A DNA stretch of 64,000 nt from Lactarius indigo (Eukaryota; Basidiomycota; Agaricomycetes; Russulales; Russulaceae): NCBI GenBank assembly GCA_025766275.1, contig JAFKAC010000001.1, positions 310,001-374,000 of the forward strand, in the 5' to 3' direction. Shown here in pieces: positions 32,445 through 43,722 of this stretch (the first letter of the stretch is position 1; each line of letters starts with the position of its first letter). Below the pieces are notes generated by a model. That model saw only the letters and a program-made list of their open reading frames with translations, did no database searches and was not told the origin of the DNA. The position numbers were made by a program, and so were the translations under genes.

Positions 32445-35400
32445 CCATCCCTGCTGCTATGAACGACCCCCTTCCCACCTCTGTCCCTCGTCTTGATCCT
32501 ACCGGCTCCAACTGGGCTATCTTCAGCATGTGCTTCCAGGAAGCTATGGAGGCCAATCAGAAATGGACTCACTTCACTGGCAAGTCCCAATGTCCTGTCG
32601 CGGCTGACCCGAACAAGCCCACGGCCGACGAGAAGAAAGCCATTGACGAGTGGACTCAGGAGGAGACCGTCGCCAAGTACCTCCTCTCTCAGCGTCTCCC
32701 CGATTCCACCGCCGTTCACCTGAAGTCACTCAACTCTGCCGAAGAGCGCTGGAAGAAAGTAACCACCGAGTTCAGCGTGAAAAGTCAGTACGTGGAGACC
32801 GACATGCTCACCGCTTTTTCTGAGATGTGCTGCCCGCGCGGCGGGGATGTCCGTGCTTTCCTTGGAGAAATGCGCGTGAAGCGCGAGGAGCTCGCAGCTG
32901 TTGGCGTCACTGTATCCGAGAAGGAGTACCGGTCAGTGATAATCAAAGCTATCCCGGACGAAATGTCCAAGTTCGCCTCAGGTTTACTCACCGCTGCTCG
33001 CGTCCTGTCCCCTACCACCTCCATCGACCCCGACCTCCTGATTGATCACATCTCTGAAGAGGCCGACCGCCTGGCGGCACGGCGCAAACGGGATGGGGGC
33101 TCATCAGGCAAGGGGAAGCAACATCAGTCCCAGCCCCAAGACGAAGCTATGGCGGCCACTCACGGTGATGGGGGGAAGAAGCGCCGCAAAGGCAAGTGCC
33201 ACAATTGCGGCAAGCAAGGCCATTGGGCACGCGAGTGCCGTTCGCCGAAGAAGGACACCCAGTCCAACCAAAATCAAAATCAGTCAAACACGTCCGGGCA
33301 GTCTAGTCAACCGCCGACGTACCAGAATGCCACCAAGCCCGAGAACAAGCCAGTTGGATCAGCCAATGTTGTGGCGATCCCCGAAGACGACGCCAGCGCA
33401 GAGGGCTGGACGTCCGTTGAACCAGACGGATGCTGGTCGGCTGTGTTCACCAGGGACGTCTTCGAGCTACCGGAAAGCCAAGTTGTTACCCTCCAAGAGT
33501 GCGATGAAGCAGGGGCGAGCGCCGCGTTGTCTGGCAGGCTCGCAGCAGCTGCTATCACGCAGATGGAGGCGGTGAGACCCACCCGCGTAGAACTCTACGA
33601 TTCAGGCGCTACGCGCCACATTTCACCCTATCGTGACGATTTCTTGACTTACCGATCACTCGAGCATCCGGTTTTCTTGAACGCGGCCAATGGCCAACAG
33701 TTCCTGGCTGTGGGCACTGGAAGTATGGTGGTCAGCGCACCAAACGGAAACGGCGAATCCGAGCTTACGCTTGAGAACGTGCTGCATGCACCGTCCGTTG
33801 GCTACACCCTGGTATCTCTCGGGGCACTCGATAGTCTGGGCTACCACATTGCAATCGGCAGGGGCCATCTCGAGATCGAGTCCGGCGTGGGAAAACGCCT
33901 CGCGAGCATCGCATGCACTCCACACAGACTGTACCGCGTCGCGCACGAGTGCGAAGGCGGTTACACTGTGGAGATCGTCAGCGTCATGGAACTTCACAGG
34001 CGCATGGGGCATATCGCACCTGCTACCGCCCGCAAACTCGTCGAGGATCGACTTGTCACCGGCATCGCGCTCGACCTGAACTCGCGGGAGGAGCATTGTG
34101 ATGCGTGTCTCTATGCCCGCGCCACCCGTCAGCCCATCCCCAAGATGCGTGTAAGCCCACAGGCCAAGAATTTTGGCGACGAGATACATACCGACGTCTG
34201 GGGCCCCGCTCCCGTAGCAACCCGGACAGGACGGCGCTACTTCATCACCTTCACCGACGACGTGACCTGGTACACCGTCACCTACCTCCTCGCCGAGAAG
34301 AGCGCCGCCTTCGTGAACTATTGCCAGTTCGAGGCATGGGCATGAACCCAGGACCACTGCACCGCGATCAAGGTCTTGTGATCAGACCGCGGTGGCGAGT
34401 ACCTGAGCGACGCGTTCAGCAAGCATCTCACCGACGCCGGCACAGCCCGCAGACTCACCGTCCATGATTCCCCCCAGCTTAACGGCGTCGCCAAGTGCCT
34501 TAACCACACCCTGGTTGAGAAGGTGCGGGCCCTCTTGCACACCGCTGGTCTTCCCCAGAGCTTGTGGGGGGAGGCCCTCCGTCACTCCACCTGGCTGAAG
34601 AACCGCACTTCCACGTGGGCACTAGGCGGTGGTACCCCCTGGCAGGTGCTGTATGGCTCGCCTCCTGACTTGTCCGGGCTGAAACGATTCGGGGACCCCG
34701 TTTGGGTGCACGACCTGAACGGCTCCAAGCTAGACCCAAGGGCTCGCGAAGGGCGCTGGATCGGTTTCGACACCGAGTCACGCAGCCACCGAGTATACTG
34801 GCCCTCAAACAGGTCAGTAGGCGTCGAACGCAACATGTATTTCGCTGCGGCCGAGCGGCTCGAGGGGGAGAAAATGGACGTACCTATCCCCAAAACTTTG
34901 CCTGGTGAGTCGCACGCCGCGCCAATACCCTTGCTGTTCACGCCGCTGCTACCTTCAGCGCCTCCTCAGCCAGTCCCAGTCCCAGCACCTCCATCCAGAC
35001 AGTCATCGTTGTCATCGTTGTCATCGCTGTCCGAGGTAGAGTCAATGTTGCCTGAACCAGAGCCAGAATGCACCTCTCGTATTCGCAAGCCGTCCCGCAT
35101 CATGTGAGAACTCCAAGCAGGTGTCGGCGTCACCTCCACGCATCGCTCAGATCCTGTCATACCTAGAGGAATCTCGGTCCCTGGCAGCTTTGTAGAGGAT
35201 GAGGGGGAGTCGATCGATATGGCGTGGTCTGTCGAAAGCGGCCTGCCAACCCTGTGCGAAAATTGGGTCGGAGTTGAAATGGCTCTGGTGGCTGAAACGG
35301 CTGATTCCGAAGCACTAGAACCCCGCAATCTTGCTGAGGCGAAACGCCGGCCCGACTGGCCGCTCTGGGAGCAGGCCATCCGTGAGGAGCTTGCCACTCT

Positions 35401-36883
35401 CCACGCTGCCGGCACCTGGACCCTTGAACACGCACCTCCTGGAGCCAACGTCATCGGGTCGAAATGGGTCTTCAAGGCGAAGAAGGATGCTTCTGGCAAA
35501 GTGGTGTGCTACAAGGTGCGCCTCATGGCACAGGGTTTCAGCCAAGTTGAGGGGGTGGATTACTTCGACACCTACGCCCCCGTCGCTCGGCTGGCATCGT
35601 CGCGGACGGTCATCGCGATGGCGAATCGACTTGGGCTGGAGTTACACCAAGTCGACATTAAGGGTGCGTACCTCAATGGCGAATTGATGCCTGACGAGGT
35701 ATTGTACATGTGTCACCCCCCCGGCTACTGCGAAGACACTTCCGGCCGCGTTCTGCGCCTCCGCAAGTCACTGTACGGCCTCAAACAAGCTGGGCGCCGC
35801 TGGTACCAGAAGTTCACACAGATCCTCAGCAGTCTCGGGTTCCAACAGTGCAAGGTGGACCAGGCCGTGTTCTACAAGCACATCAAACACCCCCGCGCGA
35901 TAATCATCATCGCGGTGCACGTCGACGACTGCACAATCGCGGCTAGTAGCGCCGCAGCGGTCGATGCCCTCAAGGCTGGGCTCCGTAAGCACGTTGAGGT
36001 CACGGACCTCAGCGAGCTTCACTGGATGCTCGGAATCAAGGTGAAGAGGGACCGCGCCGGGGGCACTGTGCACCTGTCGCAGCGGTCCTATATCGACTCA
36101 ATCCTGCGTCATTTCGGCTTCGATGACGCGAAGACCGTTTCCACTCCATTCGACACTCAAGTCCGGCTCACTTTGGAGCAAGCCCCGGCGGATGTGGCTG
36201 AATTCGCGGTCATGCGTGACGTGCCCTACTGTGAGGCTGTCGGTGCGCTCAACTGGGCAGCGCTTGCTACTCACCCTGACATCGCGTTCGTGGTCACCAC
36301 TGTCGCTAGGTTCTCGGCCAATCCTGGAATGGTGCACTGGACTGCGGTAAAACGCATCTTCCGCTACCTGGCAGGGACGCACGATCTGTGGCTCACGTAC
36401 AGCGAGGCGCGTCGCACCCTGGTTGGGTACGCAGACGCTGACGGCAGCATGACGGAGGACCGCCACGCGATCACAGGATACATGTTCCTCATCGACAGCG
36501 GCGCGGTCTCCTGGTCTTCGAAGAAGCAGGAAATCGTATCCCTCTCTACCACCGAGAGCGAGTATGTCGCTGTGATGCACGGCATGAAGGAGGCCTTATG
36601 GCTCCAGAACTTGCTGTCAGAAGTCTTCGAACCCATCGCCGACGCGACTACTTTGTTCTCGGACAACCAGTCGGCAATCGCGCTGACGAAGGACCATCAA
36701 TTTCACCCGCGCACGAAGCACATCGACGTGCGCTACCACTTCATTTGTTGGGTGGTTGAAAACGGCGCTCTACGCCTCGTGTATTGCCCCACGGTGGACA
36801 TGGTGGCCGACGCGCTGACCAAAGCGCTCCCCTCGCCCAAAGTCAAGCGTTTTGCTGAATGTCTCGGACTTCGCACGGTTTGA
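32435..36883 (+). pseudogene. gag-pol: Copia-2 Gag-Pol polyprotein, three TGA codons and lost integrase glutamate
   Basis: A single 1482-codon frame with TGA at 34343-34345 (codon 637), 34379-34381 (649) and 35105-35107 (891); each sits where Arg is plausible, consistent with CGA to TGA. Gag occupies about residues 1-230 with a CCHC knuckle CHNCGKQGHWAREC near 252. The protease is D-S-G-A near 390. The pre-integrase motif LHRRMGHIA is near 519. Integrase first aspartate is in IHTDVWGP and the second in SDRGGEY. The third catalytic residue, expected Glu in NGVAER, is Lys (NGVAKC, codon 687). RT has YGLKQAGRRW and V-D-D; RNase H has TTESEY and ends near LGLRTV. The protein cannot support integration, though RNA could be mobilised in trans. 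Confidence 0.9.
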
Positions 36884-36890
36884 GGGGGAG
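36881..36890 (+). promoter_or_regulatory. Copia-2 polypurine tract
   Basis: TGAGGGGGAG lies directly before the 3' LTR and overlaps the gag-pol stop TGA. It is the expected primer for plus-strand DNA. Confidence 0.8.
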
Positions 36891-37360
36891 TGTTGAAGTG
36901 AGTTCTATTCTTATCTTATCGATTGTGTCCATTCCATATATTCCGTATATTTTGGTACTGAGCGGATGTCGTGCAAACACGCGCGACGTCACAATATTTT
37001 CACTTACTTACTGTCTCGATTCCCGTTACCTACACCGTTCCGCGGAAGTGAAAGAGAAATTTATTTTCGTATACTTGAAGTATAAAACGTCTCGTATTTT
37101 CGTATCGTAGAACCTCAGTATCTGCTCTAGTGTGCGCAGATTCTGAGGTGAGTTACAGTAGTTTACTACCAGCTTACCTGTACTTACTGGCCCCAGAGCC
37201 TTGTCCGTTTGTACAGGTGAATATATCCCAGTATCTGCTCTAGCGTGCGCAGATTCTGAGAGCCTTGTCCATTTGTACAGACACAGGCGGCGCACGCGTT
37301 CTAACCCATTTATTACTCACTACACTCATTTATATTTCCGAGCGTCCATACCTCGTAAGA
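36891..37360 (+). repeat. Copia-2 3' LTR (470 bp)
   Basis: Same ends as the 5' LTR. Seven differences were found by eye, all transitions at CpG positions: five decayed in the 5' copy and two in this copy. Confidence 0.92.
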
Positions 37361-38154
37361 TCGACGTTGCATAGGAACACAACTAGGCCAGCAAAGAATA
37401 GAAACAGAGAAACATGTAGCAGTGTGGGCAATGCTTCGACTACCCACGGAAGGAAAAACTTGTCGACACCTTCGAAAAAGAAAGCACAGATCCGAGCACG
37501 CTTGTGTTGACTGCAACGTGGCTGAGTGACCTTGAGGTATTGCCGTGCCCACTGCTGAAGCAACGTCGTGAGTAGAGCACAGGTGATGCTGATGACCAAG
37601 CTCAAGAACCAAAGTGTGTTCACCCAGACTGCATATTTTGGCAGAGAAAAGGGGGGTGGGGAAGCAGGGAGTGAACTCGAAATGATAGATTGATTTGGGT
37701 CAGCGAGAGTCTGATATATATTTGCGAGGTAGAAGTTGGAAGTGTCTTGAGGATTCGGTCGAATGTCCTGAATGGACATTGAGATCAACAACGCGACGAC
37801 AGCAGAGAATAAATCAGTCTATAAGAGATGAGTCTGAAGCAGTGCATAGCATTTTAAGATAGTGACGGACAAAGATGAGAATGCCATCAGCATCCGCTTT
37901 CCATCCTTCGACCATCTTCTTGTCTTTTTCCATCGCCATTTCTAAATATATTGAAAATATAGTCCCAGACCCATCAACAAAGTTTGATATTCCTAGTGAG
38001 GCCTGATTTGGCATCGACTGGGGTGGGTATTGTTCGTTGCCTATGCACGCTGTACGGTGGGTGAGAACAACGAAGATAGAGCGAGTTGGAGCCAGGTACC
38101 AGTTCCTGTGTCTGGTACATTGAGAGCTTCATGACTCAGAGGAGCCCTGGACAT
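37361..38154 (-). pseudogene. DUF6535 paralogue P3, 5' part (split by Copia-2)
   Basis: Exon 3 starts at 37818 (TDLFSAVVALLISMSIQD) and runs to the insertion at CNVD. Exon 2 ends at 37871 with DGILIF before a GTCCGT intron ending TATAG. A probable exon 1 (38154-38100, MSRAPLSHEALNVPDTGT) and its GTACCT intron are present, but the join to exon 2 is one base out of phase, so translation may instead start at ATG 38014 (MPNQASLGISNF). The TCGAC duplication shows that removal of Copia-2 would leave a continuous reading frame NVDLTIF. Confidence 0.78.
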
Positions 38155-39030
38155 TGGAGACTATGCAGTGGAGTGTAGTACGGTGGGATGTGGTGGAAGG
38201 TGTTGAGAGTGACTGCGTCATGTTCCCTTTGGCTGTGTATGGATATATGAAGCCTATGAAGCGCCATGAGGCTATACACGAGGTTACAAGTGAGGTCAAT
38301 CGAATCACAGGTGTAGTATGCAAGGGTAAACGGGAGCCAAGGTGACTGCTACTAACTTACCCCTTAGGTGCTCCGGCGAAGCAAAGCAAAGGTGGGTTGG
38401 GGCTTACGAGAATTGCTTACGGCGTTACCGTAACTCTACAGTCATGGCCGCTCGGCGCCAACCACATTGGTCCCGAACCCTAAGATTTGCGGCAGCGGAA
38501 AAGCAGTTTTTGTCTACACCGACACTCAGCGAGTCGCTCCACGCTGCTCTCGTAAGTATCAAGAAAAACGTCTCACATCCAATTCTCTCTACTTCCCAGT
38601 GTCCTTCCCTTTAATTAGCAGCGTCTCATATCAACGCTCCACCTCATGCACGCAATGCTCGAATGGCTGCCCTGGCATCATTCATCACATCCCCCACCCC
38701 TATGCCCCAACTTTGCATCCCGCTTGAGGTATTAATTGATCGGTGTACCACTCCTCACAGTGCCGTATTGGCATCGGCACCGCACACGCACGAGTCGGTC
38801 TTGCAGAATCATTCCGGTCTGCGTCGTCCCTTCCATCGACTGCTGCATACCTGCGTACTGTGGAACATCCCCTAACATGAGCGCCCGTGCGCGTCCAGAG
38901 CGGACATTAACGCACAAATTATACCACACCTCGCTTTCACGGAATGTTGTCTACATCCGCTGTGGACGAGATGAACCGGGAGCAGCGGGTTCTAGCATTG
39001 GGGAATCAGAATCTGGGGAAGGTTTGTGAC
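38155..39030. other. Intergenic region upstream of P3
   Basis: Short frames only; nothing recognised on either strand. Confidence 0.4.
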
Positions 39031-39750
39031 CTGGTTCAGTCAACAGGAGAGTCAGAAAACATTAGCGGACCTGTTGGGAGCATGGCCGAGAATCGTGGGA
39101 GTGGGAGGAGGTGACGACGGAACGCATGAATCGTCCGAATTGCGGCGGTCTGCTGCGTACCAAACGTGAATGGTTGGGGCCTTCGACGTAGGAGGGGTTG
39201 ATGCCGAATTTTCTGGGCTGGAGAGGGGCCTCGTTGTGAAGGTGTGAATTCCGCCTTGCATCATTCGAGAGTTAACTGGATCCGGGGAAGTGGCAGGCCT
39301 GCAGGTGTTGTCGATGGCCCTCTGATAAGCGAGGTGGAACGACCTTGTAGAATATTCATCGTTGTAAAGCGGTGGTACAGTTGTGAGGGGTATGGTGGGA
39401 ATCGACGAGGAAGACACATCGGGACTGGCAAGGAAAGCGAGTAATAGCACAAGCTAATCGTTAGTGCGAGCAAAGGTGAAGCAGAACCCTCGTGAATATG
39501 CCCAGCGACGTTGCACACTGGATACGCAGTTGGCTCTCAGCCTCCCACGAATCATTGACAGGATGACCCTCTGATCGTCGTCATTCTGCACTTTGAGAAA
39601 AACTTGATTGCAGAGAGCACATAAATTGTGCCGCAATTCAGGTGAAGTATCTTGTACATTGAATTTTTAAGCTGCTACTAGAACGTTACAGAATTAGAAA
39701 GACGGCCAGGATTGTTCCCGAGAACGGTCAAATTGTTGGCAAACGACGTG
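39031..39750 (-). pseudogene. DUF6535 paralogue P4, C-terminal fragment
   Basis: Begins abruptly at about 39750 with HVVCQQFDRSREQSWPSF, matching HVSRQQFNHFWEPSWPSF in P5, then FNVQDTSPELRHNLCALCNQVFLKVQND. After frame changes it continues with Ser/Pro-rich tail sequence resembling P3. There is no N-terminal membrane domain. The 5' border joins sequence shared with 27650, so it probably arose by deletion or unequal exchange between array units. Confidence 0.65.
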
Positions 39751-40893
39751 CAACCCTAACCCAACCGCTGACAATCGCCTCGTCCCGGTCGTCCTATGGG
39801 TCCGGTAAGAAGGCATACCGAGGCTCAATCTCAAGAGTAAAGGCCAGGAAATGTAAACCTCGGCCATTTTACACTCTGCTGAGTCCCTCCGACAAGTCTT
39901 TTTCCCCGCATAGGTCGTGCTTGAACATTTGAACAATTGACCCACGCTGTCCTCTCCCACTCCTCATTTGCTACACGTCCCATGCTTCCTACGTCTCAGG
40001 TTTGTTGACGAACCTCCACGGCGTCCACCAGTCGTGCACGTGCACAACCCCGACATCGGACTTTCACCCTTATGACCTATACAACCCCATCTCCCATACT
40101 CACCACGTCGTGTCGCCCTCAAACTCACCGCACGGCTATATCACACACACACACGCACGCACACATTTCCACTTCGTGCCCAACTCACCCTCAATAACCT
40201 CGATATCACTCCATTGATTACGTCATGATAGAATACATGAGTTCCGGCACGTACATCGTCTTGCATCTCACTTTGCGTGCTCAAACCACATTTTCGTGTA
40301 TTCGGTCTGCAGAAGTGAGCTGTGTTGGTCAGGTGCTTCGCAGGGATCTCTGGGGGTAGCACTGCTAGATCACAGGCGAGCTCGATGACGTCGGGTTCGC
40401 TCAACATCGCAATGAGGCAATCACAGCAGTGATTGTCGTCGGTGAAGCGGTCCAAGACTTCTGTGGTAGGGTAAGTTTCAAGCATGCACGAAGACCTGTC
40501 ATTTTCTCTCTCGACAGCGGCGGCGTTCTCTCGACCACATACCATGTAAACGTCTATTCACTGACCCTTAGACAACCTACCACGAGTGCTCTGTGACTCA
40601 CGCTGGCACTACCCTCAGCAAGGGAGCAAGGAGCCAGTATTCGCAGGTAATATCAAAACTGAGATAGACTACCCGGATGCCCGCAGAGGCTTTCGTGTAA
40701 CTTCTTGGTACGTTCATCAGCCCATAGCGGGTCAAGGCGGAGGTTGAGACCCTTCACTCGCACTTCCCCACTCAACTTGACTTGATGAATATTTCGCTAG
40801 ATATTTTACCACATAATAGTACAGAAAGGTATTGAATGTATCGGTATGTAACTGAATATGGAGGGCCCTACAGATTGGGGGGTGGGGGGGGTG
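39751..40893. other. Intergenic region between P4 and P5, duplicated flank
   Basis: About 39755-40165 repeats 27650-28130, and 40670-40770 repeats the 3' flank of P1. A G-rich run GGGGGGTGGGGGGGG-like patch lies at 40878-40892 just after the P5 stop. No gene supported. Confidence 0.45.
40141..40164. repeat. Short CA microsatellite, relict of the 28072 repeat
   Basis: TCACACACACACACGCACGC-type sequence at the position equivalent to the longer CA repeat in the duplicated flank. Confidence 0.75.
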
Positions 40894-43722
40894 TTAAACG
40901 ATATTGTACTGGTCATGGGAGGGATGCGGAGGGTGATCTTCCGTATGCTCAGCACTTGGTTCCCACATTGAATGGCCAGCAATGGCTATGTCAGAATCTG
41001 TAGCCGGCGGCAGTGAGGGAGGTTGCGGTGGAGGGTCCAGGGTGGGTACAGTGTTTACGTAGATTGTCCGATTCGTCGAGGGGAGGTCAAGAGCGTCCTT
41101 GTCATTGTACAAATCAGGTTTCTGGCTACCATCACCCTCAGCAGCAGCACCTAAATCAGGTGCGGAGGTCGGCCCTCGAGAAGCGCTGGGGGAAGTAGTT
41201 ATTGGGCGACGGGATTCTAGCAAAGACAGTGTGAGGTAGGATCGGGTCATCGGCGAGAGTGAAGAAAGCGGCGCACCGGTAGGAAGTATGCCGAGAATTG
41301 GATTAGACAAAGATGAAGATGGGAGGTTTAGTCCATCAGAAGGTGCCTGGAGATCTTCGCTGTGCTGGAGGGCAAAGGCAGCGGGAGGGGAGGTAGAGGA
41401 AAGAAGAGAGGTAGAAATGGAAGATTTGGGGGTGGGGGGTGGCATGGTTGTACCCGAGGTGACAATGTCTTGTACTGTACCTATGGTGGCTCGATATGAT
41501 GAGGTAACAGGAACGTGGGAGCTTTCAGTTTGATGAGCGGGGTGGAAGTTTTCAAGTGGAGGGACATCTGGACTTTCGACGACATGGTGTGGGGGAGCAG
41601 GTATGGATGAAGAAAGTGCATCAGGAATAGAAAAGGGAGCAGGGGGAGACGCAATGTTATCGCCCATAACAGCGCGAGCAGAGGTGATGGAGAGAAAGTT
41701 ATCGCAAATATGGCCAGCGACGTTGCACAATGGATACACAGATGGCTCGCTCAGAACCGGATCCCAATTGACCGTGGAGGCGGAGAACCGTGTTGGCGCA
41801 GAATTTGTATCTTGATGTAGAGCAAAATAAATGTTATGAATCGGCCTGAGGATCCAAGGCACCATCCTCCAACTGTAGTCATCATTTTGCACTTTGAGAA
41901 TGATTTGATTCCAGAGCGCGCAGAACTCGTGCTGCAGTTCAGGTAACATATCTTGTACATCAAATTCAGAAGCTGCTTTTAGAACCTTTGAGAACCCAAA
42001 AGATGGCCAAGATGGTTCCCAGAAATGGTTAAATTGCTGGCGAGAAACGTGAATCAAAGTGGCAAGTGACAGGCTGTCCCCTTTGGTGGCGTAGTAATGA
42101 AGGACAGCTTCTGGGACGCCCAGTGCACTTGAGGCGAGAGTGAACCACGAGTCGTCGCGCCTTTGCAGCCCTGCAACGATATTAGTGACAATGGCTTGTG
42201 TAACCAGCGTAGTGCCTTGGTCTCCGTCGTTGCCCCAGCCTCTCACATTACAGCCAAATTTGCCGGTTTGTAGCCCCCTACATTTGTTTTCGGACATGAT
42301 ACAATCCATGACCTCATAATATTCTGAGGGGAACAATGCCGGATCAAGGGCCCTCGCGCAGATAATTGCTCGCCAATTTTTGACCGACTCCGGAAGTAAG
42401 TCTGATGAGAATGTACAGTCAAAAAATCCCATCAGTGCCATCGAAAGCTTCCATTTTTGCTCTCTAGTGAGAATGGGCAGAGGATCTTTGACAACTTTCG
42501 AGCTGCGGAAGCCAGGTAAGCCCGAAAAGAAGTGCTCCAGCTCGTGGTCTTCGTCCAAAGTACTCAACGTCCACAGAAATGCGCGGGTGTCAATCTCTGA
42601 AGGTGAATTCAGAGCAGTTTTCTCAACCATCTCCTGCATGCCTTGCAAGAGCAATTTGTGATAGCCTTCTTCTAAGGATTTAAAGTGGTTGTGGGCTTTT
42701 TTAGCGAAGCGAATAAGAGAAAAGGGCCCAAGACAAAAGCACGGAAAACAAAAGACTGTGGAAATGGCGAACCATTGAAAGACCCGAAGTACAACAAATG
42801 ATATTGAAGCAACAATGTGCCACGCTGGTAATGAAAGTGGGGTGCGGTAGGGGCTGTCATGATGAAAGATCGGGATGAACGTGATGCACCCATACAGAGC
42901 AGTGCAAATGCCGATCCATGACACCACCGACTTGAAAATCGTGAGATCAACTTTCCATAGGAATACAGATATGCCAGCAAAGAAAAGGAATAGGGAAATG
43001 TGCAGCAGCGTGGGCAGCACTTCAACTGCCCATGGAAGGAGAAACTTGTCGACGCCTTCAAAAAAGGATGCACGGATCCGTGCTCTCTTGTGTGGACTGT
43101 AACATGGCTGAGTGACCCTGAGGTATCTTCGTGCCCACTGCTGAAGCAACGTTGTGAGTAGAGCACAGGTGATACTGATCACCAAACTCAAGAACAAAAG
43201 CATGTTCACCCAGACTGCGTATTTTGGCGGAGAAAAGGGGGGTGGAGAAGCAAGGAGGGGGCTGGATTGATTTGTGTCGGCGAGGGTATGATAGATATTT
43301 GCAAGATAGAAATTGGAAGTGTCCTGTGGGTTTAGTCGAATGTCCTGAATGGTTACTGAGATCAATGACGCAACGACAGCAGAGAATAGACCGGTCTGTG
43401 AGAGGTGCATCTATGAAGCACCCCATGGCATCAGAAGACAGTGAGCGATGCACAAAGATGAGAATTCCATCAGCATCCGCTTTCCATCCTTCGGCCATCT
43501 TCTTGTCTTCTTCCGTCGCCACTTCTAGATACATGGAGAATATAGGCCCAGATCCATCGACAAAGTTGGACATCTCCCGTTCCTGAGTCCGTACCGACTG
43601 GGGCGGGTACTGGTAGCCACCTACGGGGGTGGTGAGAATGCCAGTGAGAATAGAGCCAAGTGGGAGTAAGAGGTACCTCTGCCCAGGCTTATATCTGCCC
43701 CATCAAAAAGAGCTTGTGACAT
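40894..43722 (-). CDS. DUF6535 membrane protein, paralogue P5 (only intact copy)
   Basis: Exon 1 43722-43677 (MSQALFDGADISLGR), intron 43676-43621 (GTACCT...TAG), exon 2 43620-43454, intron 43453-43396 (GTGCAT...CAG), exon 3 43395-40894. All phases agree and give 904 residues. Exon 2 carries the conserved NFVDGSGPIFSMYLE and the segment KKMAEGWKADADGILIF. Exon 3 starts the DUF6535 membrane domain: hydrophobic stretches at about residues 72-87, 131-154, 195-217, 222-248 and 262-285. QDTSNFYLANIY lies between the first two and a basic loop PHKRARIRASF precedes the third. DEDHELEHFFSGLPGF and a helical region with LQHEFCALWNQIILKVQND follow. The last 300 or so residues are Ser/Pro/Thr-rich. The protein is probably an integral membrane protein; no catalytic motif is visible and the family's role is unknown. 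Stop follows HDQYNIV. Confidence 0.82.

Larger units (their letters stand above)
31961..37360 (+). mobile_element. Copia-2: full-length Ty1/Copia element (5400 bp) inside P3
   Basis: Two 470-bp LTRs, a primer site, one degenerate gag-pol frame, a polypurine tract and a 5-bp target duplication are all present. The LTRs differ at only 7 of 470 positions, so the insertion is fairly recent. It interrupts an otherwise open DUF6535 exon and is transcribed opposite to it. Confidence 0.95.
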
